From Cupriavidus necator (GTDB taxonomy: Bacteria; Pseudomonadota; Gammaproteobacteria; Burkholderiales; Burkholderiaceae): a stretch of DNA of 64,000 bases. Both the position numbers and the translations under genes were made by a program. The notes beneath the pieces were generated by a model that was not told where the DNA came from, did not search any database, and worked only from the letters and a program-made list of their open reading frames with translations. Below, one piece after another: positions 17,751-29,200 of the stretch (positions are counted from its first letter, which is position 1; every line of letters starts with the position of its first letter). The stretch covers positions 62,001 through 126,000 of the forward strand of contig CP074386.1 in the NCBI GenBank assembly GCA_022041995.1, read 5' to 3'.

Positions 17751-20429
17751 ATGCCTACGACCGATCCTGATCATCTTGCGCCCCACATTACGCCAGCGGG
17801 CCATCTTCTGGCGGTACCGCAAACCGACGCGCCCCCTCTGCCGAAGGATCTCGCGTTCGGCGGTGCCTTCCAGGCCGGCGCGGGACATGGGCTGCTCTAT
17901 CTCGGCAGCACGGCAATCGGACGGCCATTGCCAAGCGCGTGGGCATGGTGGCGCGACTTTGCCGTACGTTATGTCACCGCGGTGTGTACGACGGCCGAAG
18001 ACGAAGACATTGCAGTCGCCGAGCCAAACGCCCCGGACCTTGAAGGGCTGATCGGCGATGCACCACCCATGACGGGCATCGAATATCTCACGCCGTCCGT
18101 CCTTGCAACGTTGTGGGGCGAAATCGACCTCGCCCTGCGGCAGGAGCTGGCCAGCGCAGGGGGCTCGCTGCAGGCCTTTCTCAAGTCACGGCATCCTACC
18201 TGGAATCTGGTGGGCCGCGTGCATTTCAATCTTGCCGAGAACCGGAAAGACCCCGACGCCCCCTTTGCCTTTCTGGCGACCTATACGGCGCGCATCTCCG
18301 CGCACGGCAAGACTCAGCATCAGCCCCTGTCGCGCTCGCTCGAGGAATTCTCTGGAGCGCGCAACAAGACGCAGCTCCTATCCTTGCTGGTCCCCGTTCA
18401 GCGTGCGGCCGAGTGCTGCGACTGGGTGCGGGCCATGCTCGATTCGCGCGAGATTTATCATCCGTTGCGCTGGACGCCGGCCGATGCTTATCGCCTGCTA
18501 AACGATTTGCCCGCGCTCGAAGCTGCCGGCATCATCGTTCGACTGCCCGGTACGTGGGTGACCGGCCGCCCCGCACGCCCCACCGTGACGGCCAGTGTGG
18601 GCACCCAACCGCCATCTCTGGTCGGCAAGGATGCCTTGCTCGATTTCAACATGGCGGTCTCGCTGGAGGGCGAACCGTTAAGTCCTGCCGAAGTCCGGAA
18701 TCTGCTCAAGGGCGCCGACGGCCTGCAGTGGATCCGCGGCCGCTGGATTGAGGTCGATACCAAAAGGCTCGGCCGCCTCCTGCAACGCTTTGAGGATCTT
18801 GAGAAAGCCGCGCAATCGGGGCTGCCACTCAACGACGCGCTACGCCTGCTGGCAGGCGTGTCGGGCGATGATGCGCAAGCGTCCGAAACACGCGACTGGA
18901 CGCAGGTCGTGGCCGGTCCCTGGCTGGCCGAGACCCTTCAGAACTTGCGCGAACCGCAAGGGTTGGCGCGCGTCGACCCAGGCAGCGATTTGAGGGCGCA
19001 GTTGCGGCCTTATCAGCAAGCGGGCGTGCAGTGGCTCTACCTGCTCAGCCGACTCGAATTGGGTGCATGTTTGGCCGACGACATGGGGCTTGGAAAGACG
19101 ATCCAGATCCTCGCCCTGCTTTTGATCCTGAAGCGCGAACAGGCAGAGCCACGCCCCAGCCTCCTGGTCGCGCCAGCTTCCCTTTTGGCCAACTGGGTCG
19201 CGGAAGCCGAGCGCTTTGCGCCAGGTCTGCGCGTCCTGGTCGCGCACCCCTCCGTTACGCCGTCCGAGACACTGCGCGGACTCGATGACGTGCAGCTCGC
19301 CCGGACCGATCTCGTGATCACCAGTTTCGGCGCGCTGCTGCGCCAACCTGGGCTGCAGACGATACGCTGGCGCCTCGCGATTGTCGACGAAGCGCAGGCG
19401 ATCAAGAACCCAGGAGCCAAGCAGACCCAGCAGGTCAAACAGCTTCAGGCACAGGCGCGCATCGCCCTGACGGGCACCCCGGTGGAAAACCACCTGTCGG
19501 ACCTGTGGTCCATCCTTGATTTCACGCATCCGGGCTTGCTGGGCTCGGCGAAGGAATTTGCCGAATTCAGCAAGCGTCTGGCGAAAGCCGAGCACTTCGG
19601 CCCGCTTCGCTCGCTCGTGCGGCCGTACATTCTGCGCCGCCTGAAGACGGACAAGCACGTCATCGCCGATCTACCGGAAAAGACCGAACTCAAAGCCTGG
19701 TGCCACCTGAGCCCGGTGCAGGCCGCGCTGTACGAGCGGGCGGTCCAGGACCTGGCCGCCGCGCTGGACGGTGCGCAAGGCATCGAACGCAAAGGTCTTG
19801 TATTGAGCTACTTGATGCGTTTCAAGCAAATATGCAACCATCCGTCCCAGTGGCTTGGCGACGCGGCATGGAAACCCGAGGCCAGCGGCAAGTTCGCCCG
19901 CCTGCGGGAACTGGTCGACGTGATTGCCGCAAAACAGGAAAAAGTGTTGGTCTTTACGCAGTTTCGCGAAACCACCGAGCCCCTGGCTGCGTTTCTGGGA
20001 TCGCTGTTTGGTCGGGAGGGCTTGATTCTGCATGGCGGCACCCCAGTCGGGAAGCGGCGCGAGCTGGTGAGACAATTTCAGGAAGACGAGCTGACCCCCT
20101 TCTTTGTGCTCTCGCTCAAGGCGGGCGGGGCGGGATTAAACCTCACGGCCGCCTCCCACGTGATTCATTTCGATCGCTGGTGGAATCCGGCCGTGGAGAA
20201 TCAGGCGACGGACCGGGCCTTTCGTATCGGCCAGCGCAAAAACGTGCTGGTGCACAAGTTTGTTTGTCGGGGTACGGTCGAGGACCGCATTGACCAGTTG
20301 ATCGAAGCGAAGCAGCAGTTGGTCAAGGATGTGCTGGAAGGGGGCGCGGAATTGCTGCTCACCGAGATGAGCGATCGCGAATTGCTCGATCTCGTGAAGC
20401 TTGACATTCATGCCGCACAGGAAAACTGA
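17751..20429 (+). CDS. SNF2-family helicase-like ATPase
   Basis: This protein of about 892 residues has a C-terminal SNF2/RapA motor: Walker A DDMGLGKTIQ (about 440-450), motif II VDEAQAIKN (a DEAQ variant, about 544), motif III TGTPVENHLSDLWS, and the RecA-2 motifs LSLKAGGAGLNL (about 789) and FRIGQRKN (about 824). The N-terminal 400 residues are unique, with a beta-rich region that may be a substrate domain. ATG 17751 was chosen; an in-frame TTG at 17715 is also possible. It heads an operon with a SWIM zinc-finger gene 18 bp downstream, a pairing seen repeatedly for SNF2 proteins in bacteria. It probably remodels or translocates along double-stranded DNA. Intact. Confidence 0.85.
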   Translation: MPTTDPDHLAPHITPAGHLLAVPQTDAPPLPKDLAFGGAFQAGAGHGLLYLGSTAIGRPLPSAWAWWRDFAVRYVTAVCTTAEDEDIAVAEPNAPDLEGLIGDAPPMTGIEYLTPSVLATLWGEIDLALRQELASAGGSLQAFLKSRHPTWNLVGRVHFNLAENRKDPDAPFAFLATYTARISAHGKTQHQPLSRSLEEFSGARNKTQLLSLLVPVQRAAECCDWVRAMLDSREIYHPLRWTPADAYRLLNDLPALEAAGIIVRLPGTWVTGRPARPTVTASVGTQPPSLVGKDALLDFNMAVSLEGEPLSPAEVRNLLKGADGLQWIRGRWIEVDTKRLGRLLQRFEDLEKAAQSGLPLNDALRLLAGVSGDDAQASETRDWTQVVAGPWLAETLQNLREPQGLARVDPGSDLRAQLRPYQQAGVQWLYLLSRLELGACLADDMGLGKTIQILALLLILKREQAEPRPSLLVAPASLLANWVAEAERFAPGLRVLVAHPSVTPSETLRGLDDVQLARTDLVITSFGALLRQPGLQTIRWRLAIVDEAQAIKNPGAKQTQQVKQLQAQARIALTGTPVENHLSDLWSILDFTHPGLLGSAKEFAEFSKRLAKAEHFGPLRSLVRPYILRRLKTDKHVIADLPEKTELKAWCHLSPVQAALYERAVQDLAAALDGAQGIERKGLVLSYLMRFKQICNHPSQWLGDAAWKPEASGKFARLRELVDVIAAKQEKVLVFTQFRETTEPLAAFLGSLFGREGLILHGGTPVGKRRELVRQFQEDELTPFFVLSLKAGGAGLNLTAASHVIHFDRWWNPAVENQATDRAFRIGQRKNVLVHKFVCRGTVEDRIDQLIEAKQQLVKDVLEGGAELLLTEMSDRELLDLVKLDIHAAQEN

Positions 20430-20446
20430 GGAGCGCGAGGGCAGAG

Positions 20447-21456
20447 ATGGGGTACGGTTACGAAGGATGGAAGCCATACGTGTCGGTCGCGGAGCGCCGC
20501 AGGAAGGCCGAACAACTGGTTGCCAAGGCGATCAAGGCCGGCAAGACGCTGTCGCCCATAATCCCGTATCGTGGGGCCATCGCGAAGACGTTCTGGGGCA
20601 AGGCGTGGTGCGATAACCTGGAACGCTACAGCGACTACGACAACCGCTTGCCGCGCGGGCGCACCTACGTGCGTAATGGTTCCGTGATCGATCTGCAAAT
20701 GACGGCGGGCAAAATACACGCGCAGGTCATGGGGTCAAGCCTCTACACGATCAAGATCGACGTCGCGACCTGTCCCGCTCCGCAGTGGCGTGCCCTGAGC
20801 GCCGACTGCGCGTCATCGATCGACTCCATGGTCGAGTTGTTGCAAGGCAGACTGTCGAGCGCCGTGATGGAGCGGATCTGCAAGCCGGGCACTGGACTTT
20901 TTCCGTCGCCGAAGGATATCCAGTTCGGTTGCAACTGCCTGGACTGGGCATCGATGTGCAAGCATGTCGCTGCCGTGCTGTATGGTGTCGGTGCCCGGCT
21001 CGACCAGCAGCCCGAATTGCTCTTCACGCTTCGGGGTGTGGATCCTGCCGATCTCATCAACAACACAGGCGCCAAGTTGTCCGGTGCGGCAAGCGCGCCA
21101 GCATCGGGCAAGGTCCTCGACCACGCGCTCCTGGGCGACGTATTCGGTATCGATATCGACACCGAGCCGCTCGCCGCGCCGACTGCCGCCCCCAAACGGG
21201 CGGGCAAACAATCAGCCCCCGAACGCGCCAAGTTCCCACGTCATCAACTGCATCGAAAGCGGGTTCGCGCGTGAAATCGACCTTGAAAGGCAAAGCTGCG
21301 GCACCCAAAGTGGTGACAAAGTCCGCCGTTGCCCCAGCGCCCACCGGGAAAACACGCGCAGACACTTCGAAAGCTACCCGTTCAACCCCTCAAAAATCGC
21401 CCGCACGTTCGCGTGCGACACCGCCATCTCCGCGAAAATCCAAGACGCCCAAATGA
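20447..21456 (+). CDS. SWIM zinc-finger protein, partner of the SNF2 helicase (tail frameshifted)
   Basis: The first 260 residues are in one frame and include the SWIM motif CNCLDWASMCKH (CxC-x6-CxH) at about 163-175, a DNA- or protein-binding zinc finger that typically accompanies SNF2 ATPases. Near 21225-21240 the coding sense shifts to another frame, giving a Lys/Ala/Ser/Pro-rich basic tail (KSTLKGKAAAPKVV and so on) that ends at 21454-21456 and overlaps the next start (ATGA). Without the shift the protein stops at 21274 with a short basic tail, so the main domain is retained either way. The ribosome binding site is GAGGG upstream of ATG 20447. Confidence 0.75.
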
Positions 21457-21554
21457 CTAGCACTCCCCGCCGCACACCGAGAACGCCGGCATTTGCGGAT
21501 CAATGGTGCGCCGAGAACGGACTCGAGATTCTTGAGGGTCCCGAACATGAATGA
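21453..21554 (+). CDS. 33-residue ORF in the SNF2-SWIM operon
   Basis: It overlaps the SWIM gene stop by ATGA and its own end overlaps the next start, which suggests translational coupling. The product has a basic N-terminus (TSTPRRTPRTP) and an acidic C-terminus (ENGLEILEGPEHE). No known family. It may be a real small protein or a coupling device. Confidence 0.4.
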   Translation: MTSTPRRTPRTPAFADQWCAENGLEILEGPEHE

Positions 21555-22446
21555 GAGAGCGCCCCGACTATCGCCCGAAGAGGGCATGTTCAGGCTAGCA
21601 GGTACCGACGCCTCCTGGATCTGTGTGCATACTTGTCCGACACCGCGATGTCCGTGTCGGACCGCGCTGGTGCTGGCGACGCACAAGGGGCGGGAGACAC
21701 TCGAAGCACGCGGTGCGCCCGTCTGGCAGGCGTGGATGTCAGGCGGACGCTATCGCGAAGCGGCCCACGAGGTCGCCGATAAGTGTGCCGACATCATCGT
21801 TTTTGGTCTGGATATCGACACCGCGCAAGAACAGCAGTCGGACCGCGACGACCCACTGGATCTGGCGCAGTACCCCGAGGTCGCCGCTCTCATGACGCAT
21901 ATTGACGGCAAACTGCTGGATGCGATCGGACGTCTATGGTATCGCGGCAAGGGCCTCTCTGCCCCGGTCGAGACGGTGCTCATGTCCCCGCCAAAAATTC
22001 GCGGCTGGCAGCGTGGGGAGCAACTGGCCTGGGATGAGGTGTACACGTGCGTCAGACAGGACCTGTACGCGTTTGACGCTCACGTCTACGAGGCGTTGGA
22101 CTTCTATTGCCCGATTCCCAGTTGCGACTGCGCTGAGGTAAATCTTCACTTTGAACCGGTGCATCCCGACGGAGCGCGCTCACCCGGGCATGTCAATGTT
22201 CATCTGGCCGGCCGCATCCGGCTCGAGCCTGAAACGCATGGCGATCTCACACGCCTCGAACAGCTGTGGGCTGCATTCTGTCAGCGACATCCACGATACC
22301 TTGAGCGTCTCTCGCATCGCGACACGCTTATCAAGGCAACGGGCGAGCGCCTCGTAGGACCTGCGACGGCCGAGCCCAAGGTAGGCAGAAACGATCCGTG
22401 TCCTTGTGGATCGCGCAAAAAATATAAGAAGTGCTGCGGCGCGTAA
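21547..22446 (+). CDS. SEC-C motif protein of the SNF2-SWIM operon
   Basis: This 299-residue protein ends with a canonical SEC-C zinc-binding motif (GRNDPCPCGSRKKYKKCCG). It also has CPTPRCPC near residue 35 and CPIPSCDC near residue 205, so several metal-binding clusters. The remainder is of unknown fold. The start at 21547 (MNERAPRL) has GAGGG 8 bp upstream and overlaps the 33-residue ORF. SEC-C motifs bind nucleic acid or protein partners through zinc. Its position as the last gene of an overlapping operon implies it works with the helicase and SWIM protein. Confidence 0.75.
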   Translation: MNERAPRLSPEEGMFRLAGTDASWICVHTCPTPRCPCRTALVLATHKGRETLEARGAPVWQAWMSGGRYREAAHEVADKCADIIVFGLDIDTAQEQQSDRDDPLDLAQYPEVAALMTHIDGKLLDAIGRLWYRGKGLSAPVETVLMSPPKIRGWQRGEQLAWDEVYTCVRQDLYAFDAHVYEALDFYCPIPSCDCAEVNLHFEPVHPDGARSPGHVNVHLAGRIRLEPETHGDLTRLEQLWAAFCQRHPRYLERLSHRDTLIKATGERLVGPATAEPKVGRNDPCPCGSRKKYKKCCGA

Positions 22447-22606
22447 CCAACGGAAAGCAGTGCGTCGCAGCTGCGGGGGCAGTTGCAGCTTATCGAGTGA
22501 GAGTCGACAGGCGCCGGCCGACCAGCATGACCGCCTCATGCGGACGCGGGCCTGCGTGAGGTGGACTAAATTTCATAATGTGGAATGACGGAATTTTCGG
22601 CGGTTC

Positions 22607-23190
22607 CGGCTTGGAACCCCTACACCCCAGGTCTTACCATGCACCGTGTCGGCGCGAAAGCCGGACTCGTCCCAGAAGAACACTTCCGCGCCCTGCGCCT
22701 TAGCCTGACGGGCAATTGCTGGATAGGTGTCGTGCTGCCAGCGCTCGATCGCTTCGGGGTCGCGTTGGTAGGCCCGTTGCAATGGTTTCTGCGGCGTCAG
22801 CCCAAGTTTTGCCAGCAGTGCTCCCACCGCTGTCGTCCCCAGGCGCACACCAAACTTCTTCTCAATCAACTGCGCCACGATTGCGCGTGTCCACAACCCG
22901 AAATCAAGCCCGTACTGGCGCGGATCGCGCCCATTGACCCAGCGAAAAACCTGCCGCTCCTGGGCTGGCGTCAGCGTTGGGGGCCGGCCAGTGGCCGGCG
23001 TCGAGCGCAGCGCATTGATACCCACGCCCGGTTTAAGGGCAGCGTTTATCCATTTATAGATCGTGGTGCGATTGAATCCGTAGGAGGCAATCACGTCTGC
23101 CGGCCGCTCGCCTTCACGAACCCGCTCAATCGCCATGAGGCGAATCGCCTCCAGCGTCTGATGATCAAATGTCCGTCCGTCTCGCTTCAT
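22607..23190 (-). pseudogene. IS630-family transposase, 3'-truncated remnant
   Basis: The frame begins MKRDGRTFDHQTL and holds the HTH segment and WVNGRDPRQYGLDFGLW, then the first catalytic Asp in FFWDESGFR. It breaks off after VHGKTWG at about 22610, so the second Asp and the Glu are missing. It is closely related to the IS630 fragment at 39003-39839. Bases 22447-22606 hold no recognisable gene. Confidence 0.85.
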
Positions 23191-23298
23191 GCACGATCCG
23201 ACCGATGCAGGGCCCATGAAGTTCCAACTTGTCGACTAACTTACCGACCCATGAGTAACGCCCATTTCGATCGAAGAATCTTGTTCAGCCGCCGCAAC

Positions 23299-26200
23299 CT
23301 AGCGGCGCGGCCACAATGGCTGAAAGTGGCCGGGTGTATGAAGGATATGCACAAGCCGGCCTTGCTGACCAACAACCGGATGCACTGTGAGCTGCCCGCT
23401 CGCATTGACCGCAATGGCCTGGATGCGTATGCCAAGGCTGCGCGCGAGCCCCCACCCGGCCTCGTACATGTCGATGTCGCCATCCCTATCGGCCAGGCCC
23501 CCACGAAATAGCTCGGCCCGCAACCACTGCGCCTGCGCCTGGAGTTCGCTCGTCTGCTCCGTTGCCATCGCAGGCTCTCGCCTTAGGTTGCGGCTGAGCT
23601 GAAGAACTGTGTCTAGCAGGCAATTATTCTGCGACGAGCTGGCGATCCCCATCTCAGCGTTTGATTGCGCCAGAAACTGTTCAAGACTGATGAGCAGGGG
23701 CCCCGAATTGAATTCGCCCAAGGATGGGGAACGGGCACCTGAGCCGGCGAGGCACCCGCCAGGGGGGTCGTGCAGGCCGCTCAGCACGTCCGGTGCGCGC
23801 AGGGGGGCGGGGGCCCCAGTTGCTGCGAACAGCATGGCCAGGATCGGGGGCCGGGTGTGTCACGGCAGGCGCGCTCCGCGTGGCACCGTGCGGCCCGTAG
23901 GGTTGCCCGATGTCCAGGTCGGAGCTGCGTGCTTGATCCGCGGCTGCGCCGCGATACGGCTGGTTCATCGGGCCGCCAGGCCTCTCGTCGGCAATGGATG
24001 GTTCCGCATAGAGATCGAAGGACAGGATCATCTCGATGCCCTGCGGGGGCGCCACGCGGGCTGCCGCGTCGCGCAGGTCCTGCTCCAGCGTCCCGCGCGG
24101 CACCGCATCAGGCGACAGTTGGCGCAGCCTTTCGTAGGTCCGGTGACTCTTCTCCTTGGCCTTCAGGCTATCACGGGTGTGGAACTGGATTTCCCAGTCG
24201 GCGTCTTCGCCCTCAACGCGGGTGCGCACGTTCACATTCAGGCCAGCATAGCCGGTGCCCTCCCGGGTAAAGCTGTTGTTCACGCGCATGACCGTCATGC
24301 CGGCCCTTTGCAGACTGGTCAGGATCCTCCGGGCGTCCATGGCAAATCTCTCTGCACCGAGGATCACCTCATAGCGCAGACCATCGCGTACCCGCCTGGC
24401 GGCCTCCTGCGGTGTTTGCAGGCCCTGCTCGCGCTGTATCCGGGCAAGCTTCTCTTCAATGCTTTTCTTCTTCTTAAAGATAAACCTGCGCCAGCCGCCA
24501 CCGTCCATGTCCGCGCGCAACTTCGCGCCGTGGTGCTCCAGCGCCTGCTGCAGCACAGGCCAGACCGCACCCTCGAGACGTTCAGCCTGGCTTCTGATCT
24601 GCTGGGCCAGTTGCGCAAGGGGGGCAGGCACGCGCGGCGTGGCTGACGCCTGGGGCCGCGGCTGCACCTTCAATACCGTTTCCGGCTCCCAGTCCACGAT
24701 ATCTTCCACCCCCGCAGGAACGGGTAATGCACGGAAGGCCTCGCGCGCTGGCCCGAGCAACTTCCAGATCTCGTCGCCGGAGGCGCCATCGAATCCACGT
24801 CGTTGCGCCTCCTTGTACAGGTCGTGGTACTTCTCCTTGCATTTGAACGTTTGCTCTGTATGAAACTGGATTTCCCATGCGATGCCGTTTGGCTCCTTCA
24901 GCGTGACGCTCACCGCCTGGAAAGGGCTGCGGCCCCGCAGGAAGTGATTCGTGCGCCGGATCAGAGTATGCGCCTTCGCGAGCTGCGCCATGATCTGGCG
25001 ATAGTCCCCCATAAACGTATCCGCGGGCAGCACCACACTGTAGCGCAGCGCATCGTTGACCAGCGCGCTGGCCTGGGCCAGGGTCCGGGGCGGCACTCCA
25101 CCAATCAGCCGGGCCAGCTTGTCCTGCAGCGAGCGCGGCGACTTCAGCCTGTTCTTCTGTTCGCCCGCCAGACCCGCCCGCGCGTGTCCGGGCTCACTGC
25201 ACCCGTTCACGATGTCCTGCAGCCTCATCGTGATCCCCGGCTCGGCCAAACGGGCCCGTTCATTGAGCGCCAGCGCCTCTTGCTCAAGCGCCTCCCGGGA
25301 AACCTCCTGCGCCCGTTCGGCCGGCGTAGCCGGTACGCTGAGCAGCTCCGCCTGCTGCAGCGCCCGGACGGCGTCCTGCATGACACCCGCTGCCATCGTT
25401 GGCATCTGCCGCAGCGCAGCGTCTGCCCACTGTGGATCGAAGCGCCCGTGCCGTATTTCCGCCAACGTCGGCTTGCTGTACGGTACCCGACGCAGACGGT
25501 CGGGATACCGGCGTTCAGCCATTTCGCAACTCTCGATCACGCTTGTAAAGAGATCGGTGCCCGTGTCCGACTTCAGCGCGTCGGTGCCCACCTTTATGGC
25601 TATCGTAAACAGGTTGCGCATGGACAGCTCCGGCTCGCCCGGCACCAGCCCCGGCTGCCCCTCGGGGAACGCCGTACGCGACAGACGGCACACCGGGTAG
25701 TTGTCCAGCACCGCGTGCACACGCCCGGCCGTGTCGTCTGCCTGCTCATAGGCGCTCGCAAGTGCGGGGAACCCCTGCGCCAGCGCGGACGGAAGCTGCG
25801 GTGCCTGGACGCTGTCCCTGCCCAGCTGCATACACAGCTCATACAGCAGTTTCGCCGCCTCGCACGCTTGCGGCTCATGGGCTCGGTCAATCGCCTCATG
25901 CGCCTGCACCTGCAACTGCTGCAGCGCTGGTGCATCCTTGTCCCCCTGCAGCCGCCTGCGCAGTCCGTTGCGCAAATCACGCGCCACGCCGTCGTAGGTG
26001 CCGAACATCATGTTTCGCGCCATGGCCTCGCGCAGCTCATCGGGCTGCGCGAGAAAGCGCATGGCGAGCGTGGCGGCTTTACCCAGCAACGCGCCCCCCC
26101 GCTGCTCGGCCATAATTTCGCGCGCCCGTCCCGCCTGGTAGCGGCCCCGTTCATCGATGGCCGGATGCGCAGTCTTGGGCGGCTTGAACGAGCGCTCCTC

Positions 26201-29200
26201 GCCCCGTCGCGCCTGGCGCGACTGCATGACGCGACCGATGTGGCCCACGAGAGCCGGATAGCCCGCATAGACGAACGCATCGTCCCCGTCCGTGTCCATG
26301 CTCCGCTTGCGCAGCTCCGCAATCGGGATTGCCCCAAGCCGCCCAGGCAGCAGCACGTCCTTGACCCGCAGGCTGCCCGTGCTGAACATCTGCTGCGGCA
26401 GCGTGTCGCGCTCGCGCCGGCTCTTCCAGCGCGACAGCGTCTTCAGGTCCTCCCGCGAACAGGCCAGGTGCAGCCCCTGGTGGTCCGGATCCGGCGACCA
26501 GTAGCCCGGCGGCGGGATGATCAGCATGCCCTTGCTGTGCAACATGTCGGCGCCCGTGCCCGAATCCTCATCGAATCCCGTATAGCTGTACTGGATGGCG
26601 AAGCACTGGTCCAGAAACTGGGCCGTCACGTCCTCCTGATCGGGCGTAACGACCTGCGCGGCCGCAATGGGCAACAGGTTCTCCTTATCGTACGGCGGTT
26701 TGCCCACCAGCACATCGCCCTGCAACTGCGCAAAGCCCGGCAGCGGAATCGTCGGCAGATACAGCCTGTCGTCAGCCGAGGGGACCGCGCGGATGCGCCG
26801 CCCCTGGTAGCCGCCGCTGACGGCCAGTTGGTACAGCGTCAGGCAGTCCACCGCCTGCGATGCGTGCCGGTCCACCCCGTTCAGCCTGCGCTGCATCACC
26901 TCGCGCGCTTCGTCAAGCGCCGCCTCATCCCGCGGGAAATGCATCAGGGCCTGCGGTGGCAGCGTGTTAAATCCCGGCTGCTGCCCATCCACCAGCTTTT
27001 GCTGTGCCTCGTCGCCCCGTGCCTCCCTGACTGCCTCCCATGCCTCGATATGTTCGCGCACCACCGGAATGCGCATCGCCACGTCCCATCTCAGAAACCC
27101 GCAGCCGTCATTTGGACAGAGCGCGATGCGCTCGTGGTGTGGCCCTTGAAGCCTGAAGGGGTGCTGCGGCCCGGCCACGTCCTCAAACCAGCCCAGCCGC
27201 AACGTGCCCTCCACCACATGGTCAGGTGGCACCATCTCCATGAGCGCGCGTTGCATGCGCGACCAGTCCTCGCGCTGCGGCGCCAGCTTCTGCGCCAGTT
27301 CCATGAAGGCGCTGCCTGGGGCACTGTCGGCATACCGCACTGCCGGCAGCACCGAAGCAGACGCGCTGCGGCCGGCGGCGATGTCCCGGGCTGACTTCCG
27401 CCGCCCCCGTGTCAGGCGGCTGCCGCCAAACATGTCGAAGCGCCAAGGCTCGTCTTTGTACTGGAACGTGCGCGCGAGCATGAAGGCGCTTAACTCCCCA
27501 GGCAGCCGCACCTCGACCAGCGGCTGACCGGTCAGGCGTGAATAAAACGAATACGCAGGCTCCGCCCCGTCGGACGACGCGGCGGGCTCCAGCTCCCGTC
27601 CCCGCAAGTCGACCGTGACATGCGTGGTGTCGCCCCCACTCGGTTCGGGTGGTACGACGTTTCCCACCGCTGTGCGCAGGCTCTCGTGGCGCGCTGCCAG
27701 ATCGAACCGGCGAGGAGGGTAACGCGTCGTGAGGGCCTCCAGATGCGCCGCGCTGGCCAGCCGCAGATCCAGCGCGTCCAGGATCGCATCATCCGCCTCG
27801 ATCTGCGCAATCAAGTTCCAGCTCTTTTCCTGCAGATCCGTCTCGATGAGCGGGCGCGTCCTGTCCAGCGTCTGTCGCACCCACTGCTTCAGAGTCTCCT
27901 GGTGCGCCTTCACCGACTCACGCCCGCCGCTGATGTAGCGCGGCTTCCACTGGTGGGCCACCACGGTGTATGCCTTGAGCACCTGATACAGTGACAGGGC
28001 CGGACAGCGCGTACCGCATGCTTCGTCACCCTCCTTCAGGCGCAGCCCGGCACGAGCGCCTGCCCCGCCCGGGGCTTGGCGCAGATACGCGTCGATCTTG
28101 TGTTCTACGACTGGCTTCAGCGCGTCGAACGTCTGCAGGGCGCGCACCCGGTGGCGCTGCAACTGCGGGCTGCGCGCCAGCGGCAGCAGCCCCATGCACA
28201 GGGTGCCCACACTCTCCAGCGGTTCTTCGCGCAGCCGTCCTTCTTGACACAGCGTCATGACACGCTCCAGCGCCGGCGTTGCGAGCAGCCGCAGCGCGTC
28301 GTGCATCCGCAGCTGGGCGAAAGCCTTGAGCAGCATACCCACGTGGCGGCCCTCGGCGCTGTCGAAGCGTTCCGGGTACAGCTCCAGGTGCACCGCTACC
28401 CCCATCAGTACATCGCGTGCGAGAACGGCGTTCCCGTCTTCGTCCCGGCCGAGCCGCGCCAGCGCGTTGGCAATCTGGCCGGTCTGTCTGAATTCAAACG
28501 CGCTCCACTCGAGCGGAGCCCAGCCCAGGCGTGCCGCCAGACACCACGCCGCTTCATGCAGGCCGCTTTCTTGCGGCCATCGGGACAGTGCGTGGAGGGT
28601 GCTGGCCACGGCCTGCGCGCCCATCGACTGGCGCAGCCGCGCATCGCCCTCAGCCTCCGAGGTCAGACGATCGGCAAGCGCCAGCGCCGCCGCGCTTGCC
28701 TCGTCCGCGTCCGGCCACTTCGAAAACGCGTTCAGGGCGTTGGACACATGTTTCGCCTCCATCGACTGGCACAGCTGGGGTTCCGAGCTAACGCGCTCGG
28801 CCAGCCGCAGCGCCGCCTTACGAGCCTCTTCCTTGTCCGGCCACTTCGAAAGCGCATTGAGCGCGTTGGTCACCTCCCGCGCATCCATCGACTCGCGCAG
28901 CCGCGCATTGCCCTCAGCCTCCGAGGTCAGACGATCGGCAAGCGCCAGCACCGCGGCGCTGGCCTCGTCCGCGTCCGGCCACTTCGAAAAAGCGTTCAGG
29001 GCGTTGGCCACGGCCTGCGCCTCCATCGACTGGCACAGCTGGGGTTCCGAGCTAACGCGCTCGGCCAGCCGCAGCGCCGCCTCACGAGCCTCTTCCTTGT
29101 CCGGCCACTTCGAAAGCGCATTGAGCGCGGTGGCCACGGCCCGCGCATCCATCGACTGGCACAGCTGGGGTTCCGAGCTAACGCGCTCGGCCAGCCGTAG

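Noticed and set aside
24803..27394. 863-codon plus-strand frame
   Set aside because: Antisense to the ripS body, low-complexity Arg/Gln/Leu composition, no domain.
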